A stretch of 64,000 nucleotides of DNA from Anoplopoma fimbria (GCF_027596085.1 NC_072467.1:26633734-26697733), one strand, 5' to 3'. Counted from the stretch's first letter, positions 32,261-43,924 are shown. Notes: generated by a model not told the origin, from the letters alone. A program made the numbers and translations.

Positions 32261-33674
32261 CAGCACAAGCTTCATACTCATTTTCATTCATCAAACATAT
32301 CGTCCAGTAACCATCCTGAGGAGACAGTGTGATGCTTCCCTTCCTGTTGATCGACTCTCTGGCCACTCCTAAATCCCACTCAGTCTTCCCTTTAACCTGA
32401 ACCTCGTAGTAAAATCTTCCTGAAGAGAAACTCTGCTTTGCTAAGACAATAGCACATGAATCAAATCTCTCTGGATTGTCTGGGAGATTCTTCCATACAT
32501 CACCATGTTTAACTTGTTTTCCATCATCAGACAGGATGAGTGTGGGATGAGCTGTATCAGGATCAAGTGTCACATCCACTGCAGACTGCTGGACTCTCTT
32601 CAGCTCGGCCTCAAACAGCTTCTTCATCTGTTTACTGAGCGTCTCCTCCAGCTGGTTCACAGCTCTCACCACAGTCCCCTCATATGAAGGTGGACTGACT
32701 CTGACTCCTGTCCAGTCCTTGGTGGGTGGAGCAGCTTTAAGGGACGTGAAGCTCTGTAGAAGGTGGAGGTGGTCTTCAGACTGTAAGAGCTGTTCCACCT
32801 CAGTGCTTCTCTTCTTCAGCTCACAGATTTCCTGTTCCAGCTCTTTGATGAAGCCTTCAGCCTGTTTCTCTGTCTTTCTCTGCTTCTCTTTGATCGTGTC
32901 GATGAGCTCGGCCTGGCTTCTCTCAACAGACTCCTTCAGAGCGGTGAAGACCTGAACACCATCTGCTATCTCTCTGTCTGCATCTTCCTCACTGAGCTCC
33001 ACTGAGTGTTTGATCTCCTGAATCTTCAGTCGTCTCTTCTGGATCATCTGCTGAATTTCAGTCTCAGTCTTCTCCAGCTCGGCCTTCTTTCCTTCATATT
33101 CTTCTTTCAGAGGAACAACATCATGTGTCTTGTGGTCTGAATAAGTGCAGATTATGCAGACACACATCTGGTCGGTCTTACAGAACAGCTCCATCAGTTT
33201 ATCGTGCTTCGTACACATCCTGTCTTCCAGGTTCTCCACAGGGTCGATCAGCTGATGTCTTTTCAGACCTGACATTGTCAGATGAGGCTCCAGGTGAGTC
33301 TCACAGTAGGAGACCAGACACACCAGGCAGGACTTCATGGCCTTCAGTTTGGTTCCAGTGCAGACGTCACAGGGAACTTCTCCTGGTTTATCAGCTTGTT
33401 GCTCTGAGCTGCTGTTTCTGGCTTTCTGTTGAGCTGACTGTCTGAACTGAGCAGCCATCTCAGAGATGAAAGTATTGACCCGCAGCTCAGGTCTGGTGTT
33501 AAAAACTTCTTTACAGTTTGGACACTGACACTGGACCTTAACGTCCCAGTGTTGAGTGATGCAGGTTTTACAGAAGTTGTGTCCACATGGTGTGCTGACT
33601 GGATCAGTGAACACATCCAGACAGATGGAGCACAGAAACTGATCTTCAGTCAGCAGACAGCTGGCAGCAGACAT
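32031..33674 (-). CDS. TRIM E3 ubiquitin ligase (RING, two B-boxes, coiled coil, PRY-SPRY)
   Basis: A single coding exon of 547 codons, intact. C3HC4 RING with Cys15, 18, 30, His32, Cys35, 38, 51 and 54. B-box 1 at 102-131 (starting CDVC) and B-box 2 at 154-184 (CTKHDKLMELFC). A long coiled coil spans about 190-310, and PRY-SPRY (B30.2) about 366-547 beginning LDPDTAHP. Architecture and the opening LCSICLDVFTDPVSTPCGHNFC match the large fish-expanded TRIM39/TRIM21-like (bloodthirsty-related) group. Family knowledge: RING E3 ligases, several acting in antiviral or inflammatory signalling. Specific target unknown. Start chosen because an acceptor (ttttgtcctcag) lies 10 bp upstream of the ATG. 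The gene is nested antisense in grm8 intron 1; only fragments of it exist at 36452-36682 and 3906-4136. Confidence 0.93.
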   Translation of the reverse strand: MSAASCLLTEDQFLCSICLDVFTDPVSTPCGHNFCKTCITQHWDVKVQCQCPNCKEVFNTRPELRVNTFISEMAAQFRQSAQQKARNSSSEQQADKPGEVPCDVCTGTKLKAMKSCLVCLVSYCETHLEPHLTMSGLKRHQLIDPVENLEDRMCTKHDKLMELFCKTDQMCVCIICTYSDHKTHDVVPLKEEYEGKKAELEKTETEIQQMIQKRRLKIQEIKHSVELSEEDADREIADGVQVFTALKESVERSQAELIDTIKEKQRKTEKQAEGFIKELEQEICELKKRSTEVEQLLQSEDHLHLLQSFTSLKAAPPTKDWTGVRVSPPSYEGTVVRAVNQLEETLSKQMKKLFEAELKRVQQSAVDVTLDPDTAHPTLILSDDGKQVKHGDVWKNLPDNPERFDSCAIVLAKQSFSSGRFYYEVQVKGKTEWDLGVARESINRKGSITLSPQDGYWTICLMNENEYEACADPLVRLSLKSQPEKVGVLVDYEEGLVSFYDVDAAALIYSFTGCCFTEKLYPYFSPCLNDGGKNSAPLIISPVNHTE

Positions 33675-33683
33675 GTCTACACT

Positions 33684-34214
33684 CTGAGGACAAAAGTGTG
33701 AAAAACTGTTACAACATATCTTTTGATTATTTGTTACATAAAATCATACTAGGATTGGTAGCATATAACTAGTGGAGGTGGATCACTCTGCCTTTTGTTC
33801 AAACTGGTTTAACAACATTTCTTAAGGCTGCCTCTGGCTGATCTCTGCCTGCTGCCAGTCACTTATGACTGTTGCATTTTGGGAATTAGCTGGTTGTCTG
33901 TTATTCAATAGTAAGAAAAAAATAAGATCACAATGATAAACTTATCTGATGTTTTAAGTATTGCAGTGATAACATACTAAACCCTCTGTTTTTTGTTGAT
34001 ATCATAATTTCATTTTGTGAAATCACCAAAGAATTTGATTTAAACCCAAAAGAAACCTACAATGTGATCCCTCACCTACTGTCACATCACGCTGTAAATA
34101 ATAGAATACTACTGCTACCCTGCTGTTTATTTTGTTATGAAAGTGAAAGTATGGGAAGTATTTCAAATATTAATCTTAACACATTAATTACAGTTAACTA
34201 TATATATATATATG

Positions 34215-34260
<46 letters not shown>

Positions 34261-34316
34261 ACTGTGAATAATAGAATATACATACATACATATGTGTATA
34301 CACATACATATATGTG

Positions 34317-34372
<56 letters not shown>

Positions 34373-34560
34373 TATATATATATATGTGTATGTATATATG
34401 TATGTGTATATATATATATGTATATATTTATATATGTATATACATACACATATATGTATATACATATACACATATATATATATACACATATATTTATATA
34501 TATATATACATACACATACATATATATGTATATATATGTGTATATATACACATATATATA

Positions 34561-34605
<45 letters not shown>

Positions 34606-34694
34606 ATATACACATACATATATATGTGTATATATATATATATATATATGTGTATATACACATATTTATATTTATATGTATGTATATATATATA

Positions 34695-34725
<31 letters not shown>

Positions 34726-35090
34726 GTGTATATATATATGTATATATATGACAGTATTTGACTCTATTGTTTGTTCATTGTGAAATCCCCTTCTCCGTCC
34801 AAAGTCCTGTCTGAGTAGAGCTGAGGTTTTGAGTTCAAACAGGAAACAGATCTTTGAATTATCTTAAGCTAATGCTAGCTGTGACTGTATTCTGTCTAAC
34901 CTTTAACTAGACAGAGTTCAGTCACTGTGGTTTGCTTTCTACCTCTGTTTTTATCTAAAATGATACATTTCTATGGCGTAATATTCTTTATATTATAAAA
35001 CTAGATGTTAAACATTCAGATATAGTTTGAACTCAACTTGGATCAAATATTTAGTTAGTGTATTGTGTCTTTGTAGAACAGAGTACTCAC
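33684..35090 (-). other. 5' UTR intron of the TRIM gene
   Basis: On the minus strand a donor GTGAGT follows acaaacactg at 35091, and an acceptor tcctcag ends at 33684, ten bases before the start codon. The intron contains the large (TATA)n/(TATG)n microsatellite. Confidence 0.65.
34198..34749. repeat. (TA)n/(TATG)n microsatellite
   Basis: About 550 bp of alternating purine-pyrimidine TATA/TATG/TACA sequence, open in many frames on both strands by composition. The first segment is bracketed by cagttaacta (34191) and its inverse tagttaactg (34255). Confidence 0.95.
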
Positions 35091-35200
35091 CAGTGTTTGT
35101 CAGAGATTCTGCTGTGTTGTTGAGAAAAAGCTGCTGGATTCAGTTGAATGTTTCTTTACAGAGAAACAGAGAGACTTGTCTCGACTGCAGCTCTGCTGTT
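35091..35200 (-). other. Probable 5' noncoding exon of the TRIM gene
   Basis: The minus-strand sequence ends at a consensus donor (cactg then GTGAGTACTC). The upstream limit is set only by the presumed start just downstream of the interferon element at 35210-35227. No transcript evidence. Confidence 0.5.
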
Positions 35201-35209
35201 GATCAGACA

Positions 35210-35227
35210 AACTTTCACTTTCGTTTC
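35210..35227 (-). promoter_or_regulatory. Interferon-stimulated response element of the TRIM promoter
   Basis: The minus strand reads gaaacgaaagtgaaagtt: two GAAA half-sites two bases apart plus a third upstream, matching the known ISRE/IRF consensus. It sits immediately upstream of the inferred 5' exon, the usual place in interferon-induced TRIM genes. Confidence 0.7.
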
Positions 35228-35289
35228 AGGAAATGTGGTTCTGCAGCTCTCCTCTTTCAGTGTTGCTCCTCCTCTCAGTGAGGGAGGGG

Positions 35290-36690
35290 TGGAGGAAGTA
35301 TTCAGATCCTTCACTGAAGTAAAAGCACTAATACCACACTGTGAAAGAACTTACTGCATTTAAACCTAACTTAAGTTTAAGTATTATCAGCCAAATGTAG
35401 TTGTATGAAAATAAAAACTATATATAGTGCAGTAAAATGTTCCCTGTAAGTGTTTTATTGTTATATCTGATGTTCTGGATTAATATTACTGCTGCATTAA
35501 AGTGTATGTTGCAAGTTTTTAACTACTTAATATCCTTTATGTTGTCTAGTTTAATCTACATCAATGCATCATATTCTATAACATCATCATGTTTGTAGCG
35601 TCTCTGTAGTAGCAATGTTACAAATTATAGAAAAACATTCGCAAAAAACCATCAATCAGAACGTGAAAAAATCAATAATTTATACCCCTGTTTTCAGCTT
35701 TGTGACGATGCATTTTCCAGCTGATCCAAGAGGCTTTTTAAAGAGTGTATTTATCTGAAGAAGTAGGAGGATTTTCTCAACACATAAAGGAAACACTTCA
35801 TCCTTCAGTTCATCACAAACATTCAACATCAACACATCTGGAGATACGTGGTTTTACCTGGACAGGAAGGGGACGAAAAACTGTCCTCTGAGAAGAAACT
35901 AAAGCTGTCAGACAAATGAAGTAAAAAGTACAACATTTATTTTGTTGATGAATTTTGTGCCAATATGAATTAACAATTCATCTCATATTTACCCCCAAAG
36001 ACATACCGGACAGAGATCCCTGAAGTTGTATGTAAATTGGAAATGATAAAAACTAAAACCATTAAGTAAAAAAAACAACATAATATGCAAAACTTATATC
36101 TGCAATAATCAGACAATAAAACATTTGGATTTGGCACCCAGATATTTAAGCAACGTACAAATGTACTTATTCATGAGTATTTAGTTTTTGTTGATTAAAC
36201 AGTCTTGAAGGTAGGTTATGCAGTTATAAGAATTATTAAGACAACATTAGATAATATCATTCATTGTGTTAAAATCTGTGTGTTGGAGTAGTAGCAATGT
36301 TACAAATTATAGAAAAACATTGACAACAAAATAGCAAAAACCCATTAATCAGAATGTGAAAAATCAATAATGTTTACCTCGTACATCACCAATAATATAG
36401 ATTTGTTACATTAAATGAAGGAGTCTTGCTGAAGAAAATCAACTGGTTGTTCTACTCAGTGTGATTGACAGGAGAGATGATCAGAGGGGCGGAGTTTTTA
36501 CCACCATCATTAAGACATGGACTAAAGTATGGGTAGAGTTTCTCAGTGAAGCAGCAGCCAGTAAAGGAGTAGATAAGAGCTGCAGCATCAACGTCATAAA
36601 AGGAGACCAGACCCTCCTCATAATCCACCAACACCCCCACCTTCTCAGGCTGAGACTTCAGAGAGAGACGGACTGATGGGTCAGCAAGAG
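35290..36690 (+). repeat. Segmental duplication partner C (5' side of TRIM)
   Basis: The first 300 bp are a diverged 'tacttgagtaaa' dispersed repeat. From about 35570 the order is scrambled: a piece matching 3745-3830 lies before the piece matching 2990-3200. From about 35937 it follows the order of copies A and B and ends in the TRIM 3' stub. Near-identity with B is strongest from 36140 to 36680. Confidence 0.8.
36452..36682 (-). pseudogene. TRIM B30.2 C-terminal fragment, copy C
   Basis: The minus strand encodes the last 75 or so residues of the same B30.2 domain, with the same stop, from ADPSVRLSLKS to the end VNHTE. The open frame continues upstream into dispersed repeat to give 126 codons starting at 36832, but only the B30.2 part has homology. 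It shares its exact 5' breakpoint with the copy-A fragment, so both descend from one truncation. Confidence 0.85.
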
Positions 36691-38338
36691 TAGTAGTAAA
36701 AAGTACAATATTTACCTCTGGGATGTAGTGGAGCACAAGTAGCATGAAATGGAAATACCCTGAATGTGTACTTAAGTACCATATTGAGTTCTTAGTTACA
36801 TTCCAACACTCACACACTACAGCAACAAACAACGTCTATGTACTTGTTACGTGTTTTTTGCGAGTAGTACCTAATGAACTGGCAGCAGAGTGTTCATTCA
36901 TAGTTGTCCACAGCTGTGTGAGGAGGTCCACTTCTCAGAAACCCGATCAGATTCTGGTGACAGCTCAGTGATCCCTGCGTTCTTTAAAGACTTCCCAGTA
37001 AGAGGAAGAAAAGACGATGTGAAGCATTTGTTGCCTCCTGCGGCTCCTCATCATCCCGTCAATGATTCTCTTTGTCTCCCTGTTCTTCTTTCTCTTATTC
37101 CTTCTTATTTGACAGAATGGGGGTGATGAGGATCAGACACTATTTTCGTGCCTGATGATACAAGTCGTTTTCCAGGTTTGAGGAAGAGAAATCCTTCCAT
37201 GTGGGAGTCCTGTGGTGTGATTCTGAGAGAAAGCTCTCCAGAAAACCTAGTTTTCATACAGATGATCTATGGGCAGTTTGAAGAAGTGTGAACGTTGAGC
37301 CATGTTTTTTTTTTGCGCTCTCTGAAGTGTTGCCTCCTGAAATCGCATCGATCCGTGCTAACGCGAGCAGCAGATGGTTCATGTGACGGGAAAAAACACA
37401 TCGTCTGTGGGACAAAAGAAAAGCTGAGGAGAGCCATTAATATACACTATTAAAGTGTAAACCTGCCTCGTACGGAAATAAGTTCTTGAGGAACAGAAGA
37501 TGAAACAATGTGTTCAGTCAATTTGGTAAATTGACGCTTTTCTGGAGGCTTGAAGCATCAACGTTGGGAAAATTGGACTTGTTAGTTGCCTTTTTAAGAA
37601 GTGTTTTCCTAAAGCTTTGTAGCCTCAGACGCTGATCTAAATTGAGTTGAGACTATAGTGACTTGAAACTTGAAATTGCCTTGACCCAAGACCTGACTAG
37701 GACAAGTCTCTGATTACTTGGGCCATGTCTTCGTTACTGAAGACTTGACCTGTCTCAAATGGCTCCATTGACTTGACACTAGTTTCAAATACATTTTACT
37801 TGACGTGGACTCGTCTTGCAAATACTGTGTTCTAGTCAAGACCAAGTTAACCGAGACCTTGGTCTCAACCCCTCAGAGTGTATAGAGAGTGAAATGAGGC
37901 CAAGTTGGTAATAATAAAGTTTACTTGACTTGGCCTCGTTATGCAATTACTGAAGATCAGTAGTCATGAGAAAGACCACAGTGTATCAAGACTGAGACGG
38001 GACCAAGACTTTGAGGGGTTGAGACCAAGTCATGGTCAAGACCAGACCAGTGCAAGTCCCCCACTGCATGAAAGACTTGCAATAAAATGTGGAACATACA
38101 AACTATAGATACACCGACATTTATTTTTCTACACTTATGTTGACTTTGTGTTGGACCATGTTGTGGCGATTTTTGATCGTTTTGTCGACGTGAACAGACT
38201 CCAATTCTCCGCTAATGTTATCTAGTGTTGGCGCTGTAAGGGAGCTGAAGAAAGGCAAGACACGGTTGGGTCAAAATGACACACCAAGGCTCAATCCTAT
38301 CTTAACCTTAAGTTTCTCAAATTGTGAGTTACCATCTA
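36683..38338 (+). repeat. Segmental duplication partner C, right part
   Basis: Collinear with 4137-5796 of copy A at very high identity. Contains a dispersed-repeat piece, an apparently unique block (36880-37600) and a gacttg-type minisatellite (37600-38070). No gene recognised. Confidence 0.88.
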
Positions 38339-39353
38339 GATTCTAGAAACTACTGCGAGGCAGTCTTGAGTGTATATCAACGTCGCAACCTCTGTATTGG
38401 AGTCCTTTTACAGATAAATCAGTCCACATGTTGTTATAGCAACAGATGAAAGTCTGGGAAGTTCTCAGTTTTTAAGATACATTCCCATTGGTTCTCACAT
38501 TAGCAATACATTACATGTAAATTGCTTGACATTGTACCTTTTTAAGACATGGACAAGACTCAAATGACTTAGGACTTGACCTAAGAAGCATCTCAAATGA
38601 CTTGACTTAACTTGCTCCAGACTTCCCTTTATTGATTTGAGATTAAAGTTGTTCTATCTCAGACTCAAATCACATACAACTTGTCTCAAATGACTCTTGT
38701 ACTCTTGGACTTGTCCCCAATGATTTCCTCAAATTGGGTCTTGATTCAACTTTTCTTGATTTGCCCTAAATCTGACCTGAAATTTTAATTCAGAAACTTG
38801 AAACTTCTCTTTATCAATCACAGTGATAGAGTGACATCACCATCATCTGACCTTACCTGTCAACCATTGGCAGGTGATGTCACTGCGGGTCCCACAGCCA
38901 ATCACAGGCAGCCAGTCGGGACCTGTATGTCTCATTAACCGACAGTGTGACCTGAACATCTCAGTCTGAGCGGCAGCATCACATCCAATCAGCCACCTCA
39001 TATCATATCAGCGTCCTCAATGAATGTATATGTGTGAAACCGCTCCACCTTCATTTCGTGATTGTAAGCTGGAGGCGTCTGTCTCGATTACCTGATCGCT
39101 CTGTTGAAAAGATGGAGGACAGGATGGATAATGTTTTTAATCAAGAAGAATTTGCTCATTGTGGCAGCAATTCATTAGTGCGCCTGATAATAACGACCTC
39201 GTTAAGCTGTCTGAAGCCATCGTCCTCATTGTTTTTTTTGTCAGTGTTAATAAAGCTTTTTGTGCTTTATGCTCATTTTGATGGCCTCAATTTGTAATCC
39301 ATCCAGTTTTCAATAACCTTATCTCTTATTGAAAAACTGTCAGACTAGATCCA

Positions 39354-39414
<61 letters not shown>

Positions 39415-41351
39415 GCGTGTGTGGTACTTAAAAACTGACTCATCAATGTATTAATCCTGAGAGTACATCTGAGTGATATCGTATTATACTGTTTTTTATT
39501 GTATAGTACAAATACTTAGCAATGAAAATCTCAGTAACACAATTTAACCAGGCTGCTAAGAACATGATGTCAGCACGAAGTCTAAAACAATAAATAAAGT
39601 CTTAAAATAAAAGAATAAAATTCTAAAGCTGCTCAATAACTTCAGACTTGACTCGGACTTATTGAAAGTGATTTAAGACTCAAAGATATGACTTGAAACG
39701 GTATCAGATGATGTAAAACTTGACTCAAACGTGTACCCAGTGACATGAGTATAGTTTAAGTCCATTAAACTATACTCTAATGACTTGATAATTGACTTGT
39801 CTTTTGACTTACTTTATGCGACTTAGACGTAATAAGTCTTTGCTTGGCTTAAATGACTTGAAACCTGTCTCTGATGTTACTCAAATGATTTGAGACTTGA
39901 CCGTGACTTGTCTCCAACGAGACGGATCTTTTAGATATATTCAGACCTTTACAGTCTCACAGTGAAAGATTTCAGCTCCCGGCCCATGTTGTCAGTTTGA
40001 TTCATATCTGTGTTGTGAATAAAAAGGTCATCGTCGTGCCACCAGGTGAGGAAATCTGACCCATAAAAAAAAAAACTCAAAGAGGAGCTCAGATAATAAA
40101 GTGAAATTTCAAACTGTGGAGTCAGCGTGACCGCAGCAGATCATCATCAGCTGAGCAATGATAAAGATTTCAGCTGGTTTCATAACCAAGAGACTGAGAA
40201 AAATGGACAAAATAAAAGAAACCTTCTGAACTCTGCATGTAGAGTCCGTTTGTTCCTAAAACCATTGACAGAGCAGAAATTAGATCACAGCACTGCAGGA
40301 TTTTTATAAATGGGACATGCTCCTTTCTGATTGGCTGGCAAGTGTTTCATATATGAAGCTTTATCCAAATACAACAAGTCCTCGTACATAAAACGTTTGA
40401 CCTCTAACATGTCTTCCAAAAAAATATTCATGACTGTTTTCTAATGGTTAGGTTTGTTTATTGTTGGGCACAAAGACTTAATTAAGGGTTGGGGAAACCA
40501 TTTTTAGAAGATTATTTGAATGACAGATATACAGTATATTTAGCAACTATTGTCATTATTGATAAATCATTAAAGTCATTTTCAGGCAAAAATTGTAAAA
40601 ACTCTCGGCTTGTTTTGTGTTGTGTGAGAGGAAATTAATATGTTAGTATTTTGGTCTGCTGGTCGGACTAAACGAGACATTTGATGGGAATTTTACAAAC
40701 ATTTTATGCATTTCTATATTTATTAGATGAATTTATTGATAATCAACCCTGGTGGTCATGGTTAAAAGATGTATGCAGGCAATTGGCTCAAAGCTGCTGC
40801 GATAACTGACTTCTAAGCTCCTGATTGGTGGATTGATGGACGGCGGTGCCCCAAAGGTGTCTGCTTGTGTAACGAGAGTAATTGTAACCACTTTTTAAAC
40901 CCACTTTTAGTCAAGACATTCTTCTTCCCCTTCTCTTCCTCGTCTTGTCAATTTCCTTAAAATCTCAATGAACTCGTCTTCCTCCTGCTGTGGGAGTTGA
41001 ACATTCCTCGTCTCATGTCCTTGTGAATGTGAGAGCTGCTGCAGCTCTTTCATCACCACCAGGCGACCGTCTCCCTTTAGATCTGCTCTGTTTACAGTCG
41101 GTGGAGATGTTCCTACGGTGGATTCTCACACTGCGAGTGTCTGTGCTGCAGTAGAAAGATCAGAAAACAGTCATTCTCATGTTTCTTTTCCAGAATTGCA
41201 GCTCTTCCATCACTGTGGCTAGTGGATGGTATTGATTGCTTTACATTCTTTTGCGCCACCATGATGTTCACGTTTGAGATTTTGAGTGAAATGTCTCAAC
41301 AACTTATTCATCTATTGCCATAAAACTAGATTCAGAGATTCTTGTTCTAAC
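38339..41351. other. Intronic interval with minisatellite and a possible conserved element
   Basis: gacttg-type units at 38520-38790 and 39640-39920, and a (GT)n microsatellite at 39357-39421. The block at 39000-39300 has homeodomain-like AT motifs and little repetitive character, so it may be conserved noncoding DNA. No gene recognised. Confidence 0.5.
39357..39421. repeat. (GT)n microsatellite
   Basis: GT run of about 65 bp with two GC interruptions near the end. Confidence 0.95.
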
Positions 41352-41578
41352 CATTGACTGTATATAAGAAGTGAACTGGTTGTTCACTGGTTTGTGGACT
41401 GCGGTTTTGAAACCTCGAGTACAGCATTTTAACCAGTGAACGGAAGTGACCATATATGGACTGTACAGGAGGAGTGTCGCTGTGGTAGAGACGCCATAAG
41501 GCTAAAGTAGCAAAAGCAACCTGTCAATCACAAGGTAGTCCTGCCTTAAAGCATGCCCTGGTCTATGGTCTTTAAGCC
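41352..41578 (+). repeat. Dispersed percomorph repeat, 5' part
   Basis: Starts ctgtatataagaagtgaac and runs to the ttatggtc-equivalent region; the 3' half is missing. Same family as 548-965. Confidence 0.65.
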
Positions 41579-42594
41579 TTGTCTTGCTAGGGGTCAAGTT
41601 TCTATTTGTATGTCCAACATTGCTGTGGCCCCACACTGCTCGATTCTTATTCTTCGAGGAGAGCAACTACTATCTTTTGTTGGACTTTTTCCTTTTCTAT
41701 TCTCTTTGCTGTCATTTTGGAGGAATGCTGGGAGTAATGCTGTCAAGGATGATGGTGATGATGATGATGTGAGTAAAGCGTTACCGTGGCAACAGTGCAC
41801 ATTTTCTATGACAGTAACTACGATGAAAGCCTGAGTCAAATCACTCCCTAATATGAAACCCTGAGCTTTGGGAATACTTAAGCACAAAAGACAAACTTAA
41901 GTTTTAAACTCGCAACTAAGCAACTGGGGAGTTGATGAATTATTAAAATCTATTAAAGTCAGACTACCTTAATTATCTGTTATTAGGTTGGTAAATATGT
42001 ACTTTATAAGTGCAGGACATTTGAATGAAAAACACTTTCTTTGACTGTTTGTTTATTTTTTATTTAGCCTCGCTAGAAGCATGGCTCTAGGGATGTTGAC
42101 GTCTTGGTTGGTCCGGACTGAATTTTTTTCAGATTTACTTAAAAAAACAACAACAACGACTGGAACATCTCGAGTCACACAGAACATTTGAATATGACTC
42201 AGTGTTTGACCTGAAGAACCTGCAGCAGATGTTTCTGGGGAAAAAAGGAATATAAAGATGAGAAATCATCAACATGAGCCAAATTTGAGGACAAAAACAA
42301 TCGCGTTTATACAGTTAAAAGCCTATAATTCTCCTGCAGCAGTCTGGAGGCGGGGATGCCTTGCTCAGCGGCTCCCGGGCAGCAGTTTAACGTGCTGGTT
42401 GTTTTGTTTGCCGTCCTCTCTGCTGCCTGGTTTTTTTCCAGGTCAGCCCAAGGCCCGGCTCTCGTCCTCTCTGACATGTTGTGATGTGCGGCGCGTTGAG
42501 TCACGGCGTGAAGCGTCGCTGACGAGCGCAGACGGGAAACCTGACATTTATTGGGCTGCAGATGGAAATCGTTTTTTGCCTGGATGAGTCGGTT

Positions 42595-42733
42595 GGAGGA
42601 GGAGGAGGAGGAGGAGGAGGAGGAGGAGGAGCTGTCGTCTCAGGAGGCTCGCTCAATAAGTGGAGGAGCCATCTTCTTCTTCTTCTTCTTCTTCTTCTTC
42701 TTCTTCTTCTTCTTCTTCTTCTTCTTCTTCTTC
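42595..42733. repeat. (GGA)n and (CTT)n trinucleotide arrays
   Basis: GGA run at 42595-42630 and CTT run at 42672-42733, with about 40 bp between them. Homopolymeric residue tracts appear in several frames but are compositional. Confidence 0.95.
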
Positions 42734-42899
42734 TCCTTGTTCGGTCTCTGAACACACTTCATGCTTCGTTTGTGTTTCCTCCACGCTCCAACAGTTGTCG
42801 CTTCCTCTCCGCTGCTCGCCGTCACGTCTCTGAGTGTGTCAGCAGCTTTTTATTCTGCATGCACGGCTGCCATTTTTATTATCTGTTCATCTGCTGAAA

Positions 42900-43392
42900 G
42901 ACGGCAGACGACAAGGAGAGGAAAGGAAAGGAAACAAAGTGAGGACAGAAGACAGGATGAGAGAGGAAAATAAATGAGCTGAGGAGAGAGGGAAAGAAAC
43001 AATGAGAGGAAAGGAAATAAGGAGAGGGAAGGAACAAGGTGAGGGGTGAGGACAGAAAACAGGAGGAGATAGGAAAAGAAACAATGAGAGGAGAGAGGAA
43101 AGGAAACACTGTGAAATTATGAAAGGAAGGAAACATGTTTAGGAAAAGAAATAAAGTAAGGAGATGGTAAAAGAAACAGTGAGAGGAGAGAGGAAAATCA
43201 ACACTTTGATAAGGTAGGAAAGGAAACAAGGTGAGGAGTGAGGACAGAAAACAGGAGAAGAAGGGAAAAAATGAGCTTAGGAAAGAGGAAAATAAACAAT
43301 GAGAGGAAAGGAAACAAGGTGAGGAGAGAAGTGAGGAAATAATCAAAGGAAAGAGGAAAGGAAACCCTGTAAGAAGATGGAAACAAGGTGGA
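42900..43392. repeat. Long polypurine tract
   Basis: About 490 bp of mainly A and G on the plus strand, built from imperfect gaggagagaggaaaggaaac-like units. It yields a 190-codon open frame on the minus strand with no complexity; not a gene. Confidence 0.9.
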
Positions 43393-43924
43393 ACTTTATT
43401 TTGAAAAGACTGGATCCATGTAAGGAGTTGGAAATTGACGCTGAGTTTCATAGGAAAACACAGTGAAAATGAGGCGTAACCTTTGTTAAGATATCAAACA
43501 ACACGCTGGTTTCAGGTTCGGGTCCCTGCTGTTTGTTTTGAAGAAGAATCCGACTCTTTCCTGTCACAACAGATTAAAACGCTTAAAACGACTTCCCAGT
43601 GTCTTTATTTAAAATGCTTCAGGGAGGGGAAAAGAAAAGACAAAGTAGTTCAACAACAGAGACAAAAACCTTTGACAGCATTTGTTTCCAAACAGACAAA
43701 TAAATCTCATCTCGGCCCGCGGTGCCTCCGGCTTTCTGCTAAATGTTTTCCTTCCTGTGTGGAGGAGGATGTTACCTGGACGAGTGCTTCACTGACGCTT
43801 TAATCACAGTGCGTTTCTCATTCTGTGGTTTTCAGTTTGTTTCCTTTAATAACTTCATCAAGGTACAACTAAAGCACGGAGGGGATGAAGTAGATCATGG
43901 CTCTTTACTTTAATTTAAATGTTA

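Noticed and set aside
34184..34783. Five long overlapping open frames on both strands
   Set aside because: Product of TATA/TATG simple sequence (Tyr/Ile/Cys/Met only).
42501..42897. Frames with poly-Arg, poly-Glu, poly-Leu or poly-Lys
   Set aside because: Translations of GGA and CTT microsatellites.
42879..43451. 190-codon minus-strand open frame
   Set aside because: Low-complexity Phe/Ser/Leu/Pro translation of a polypurine tract.
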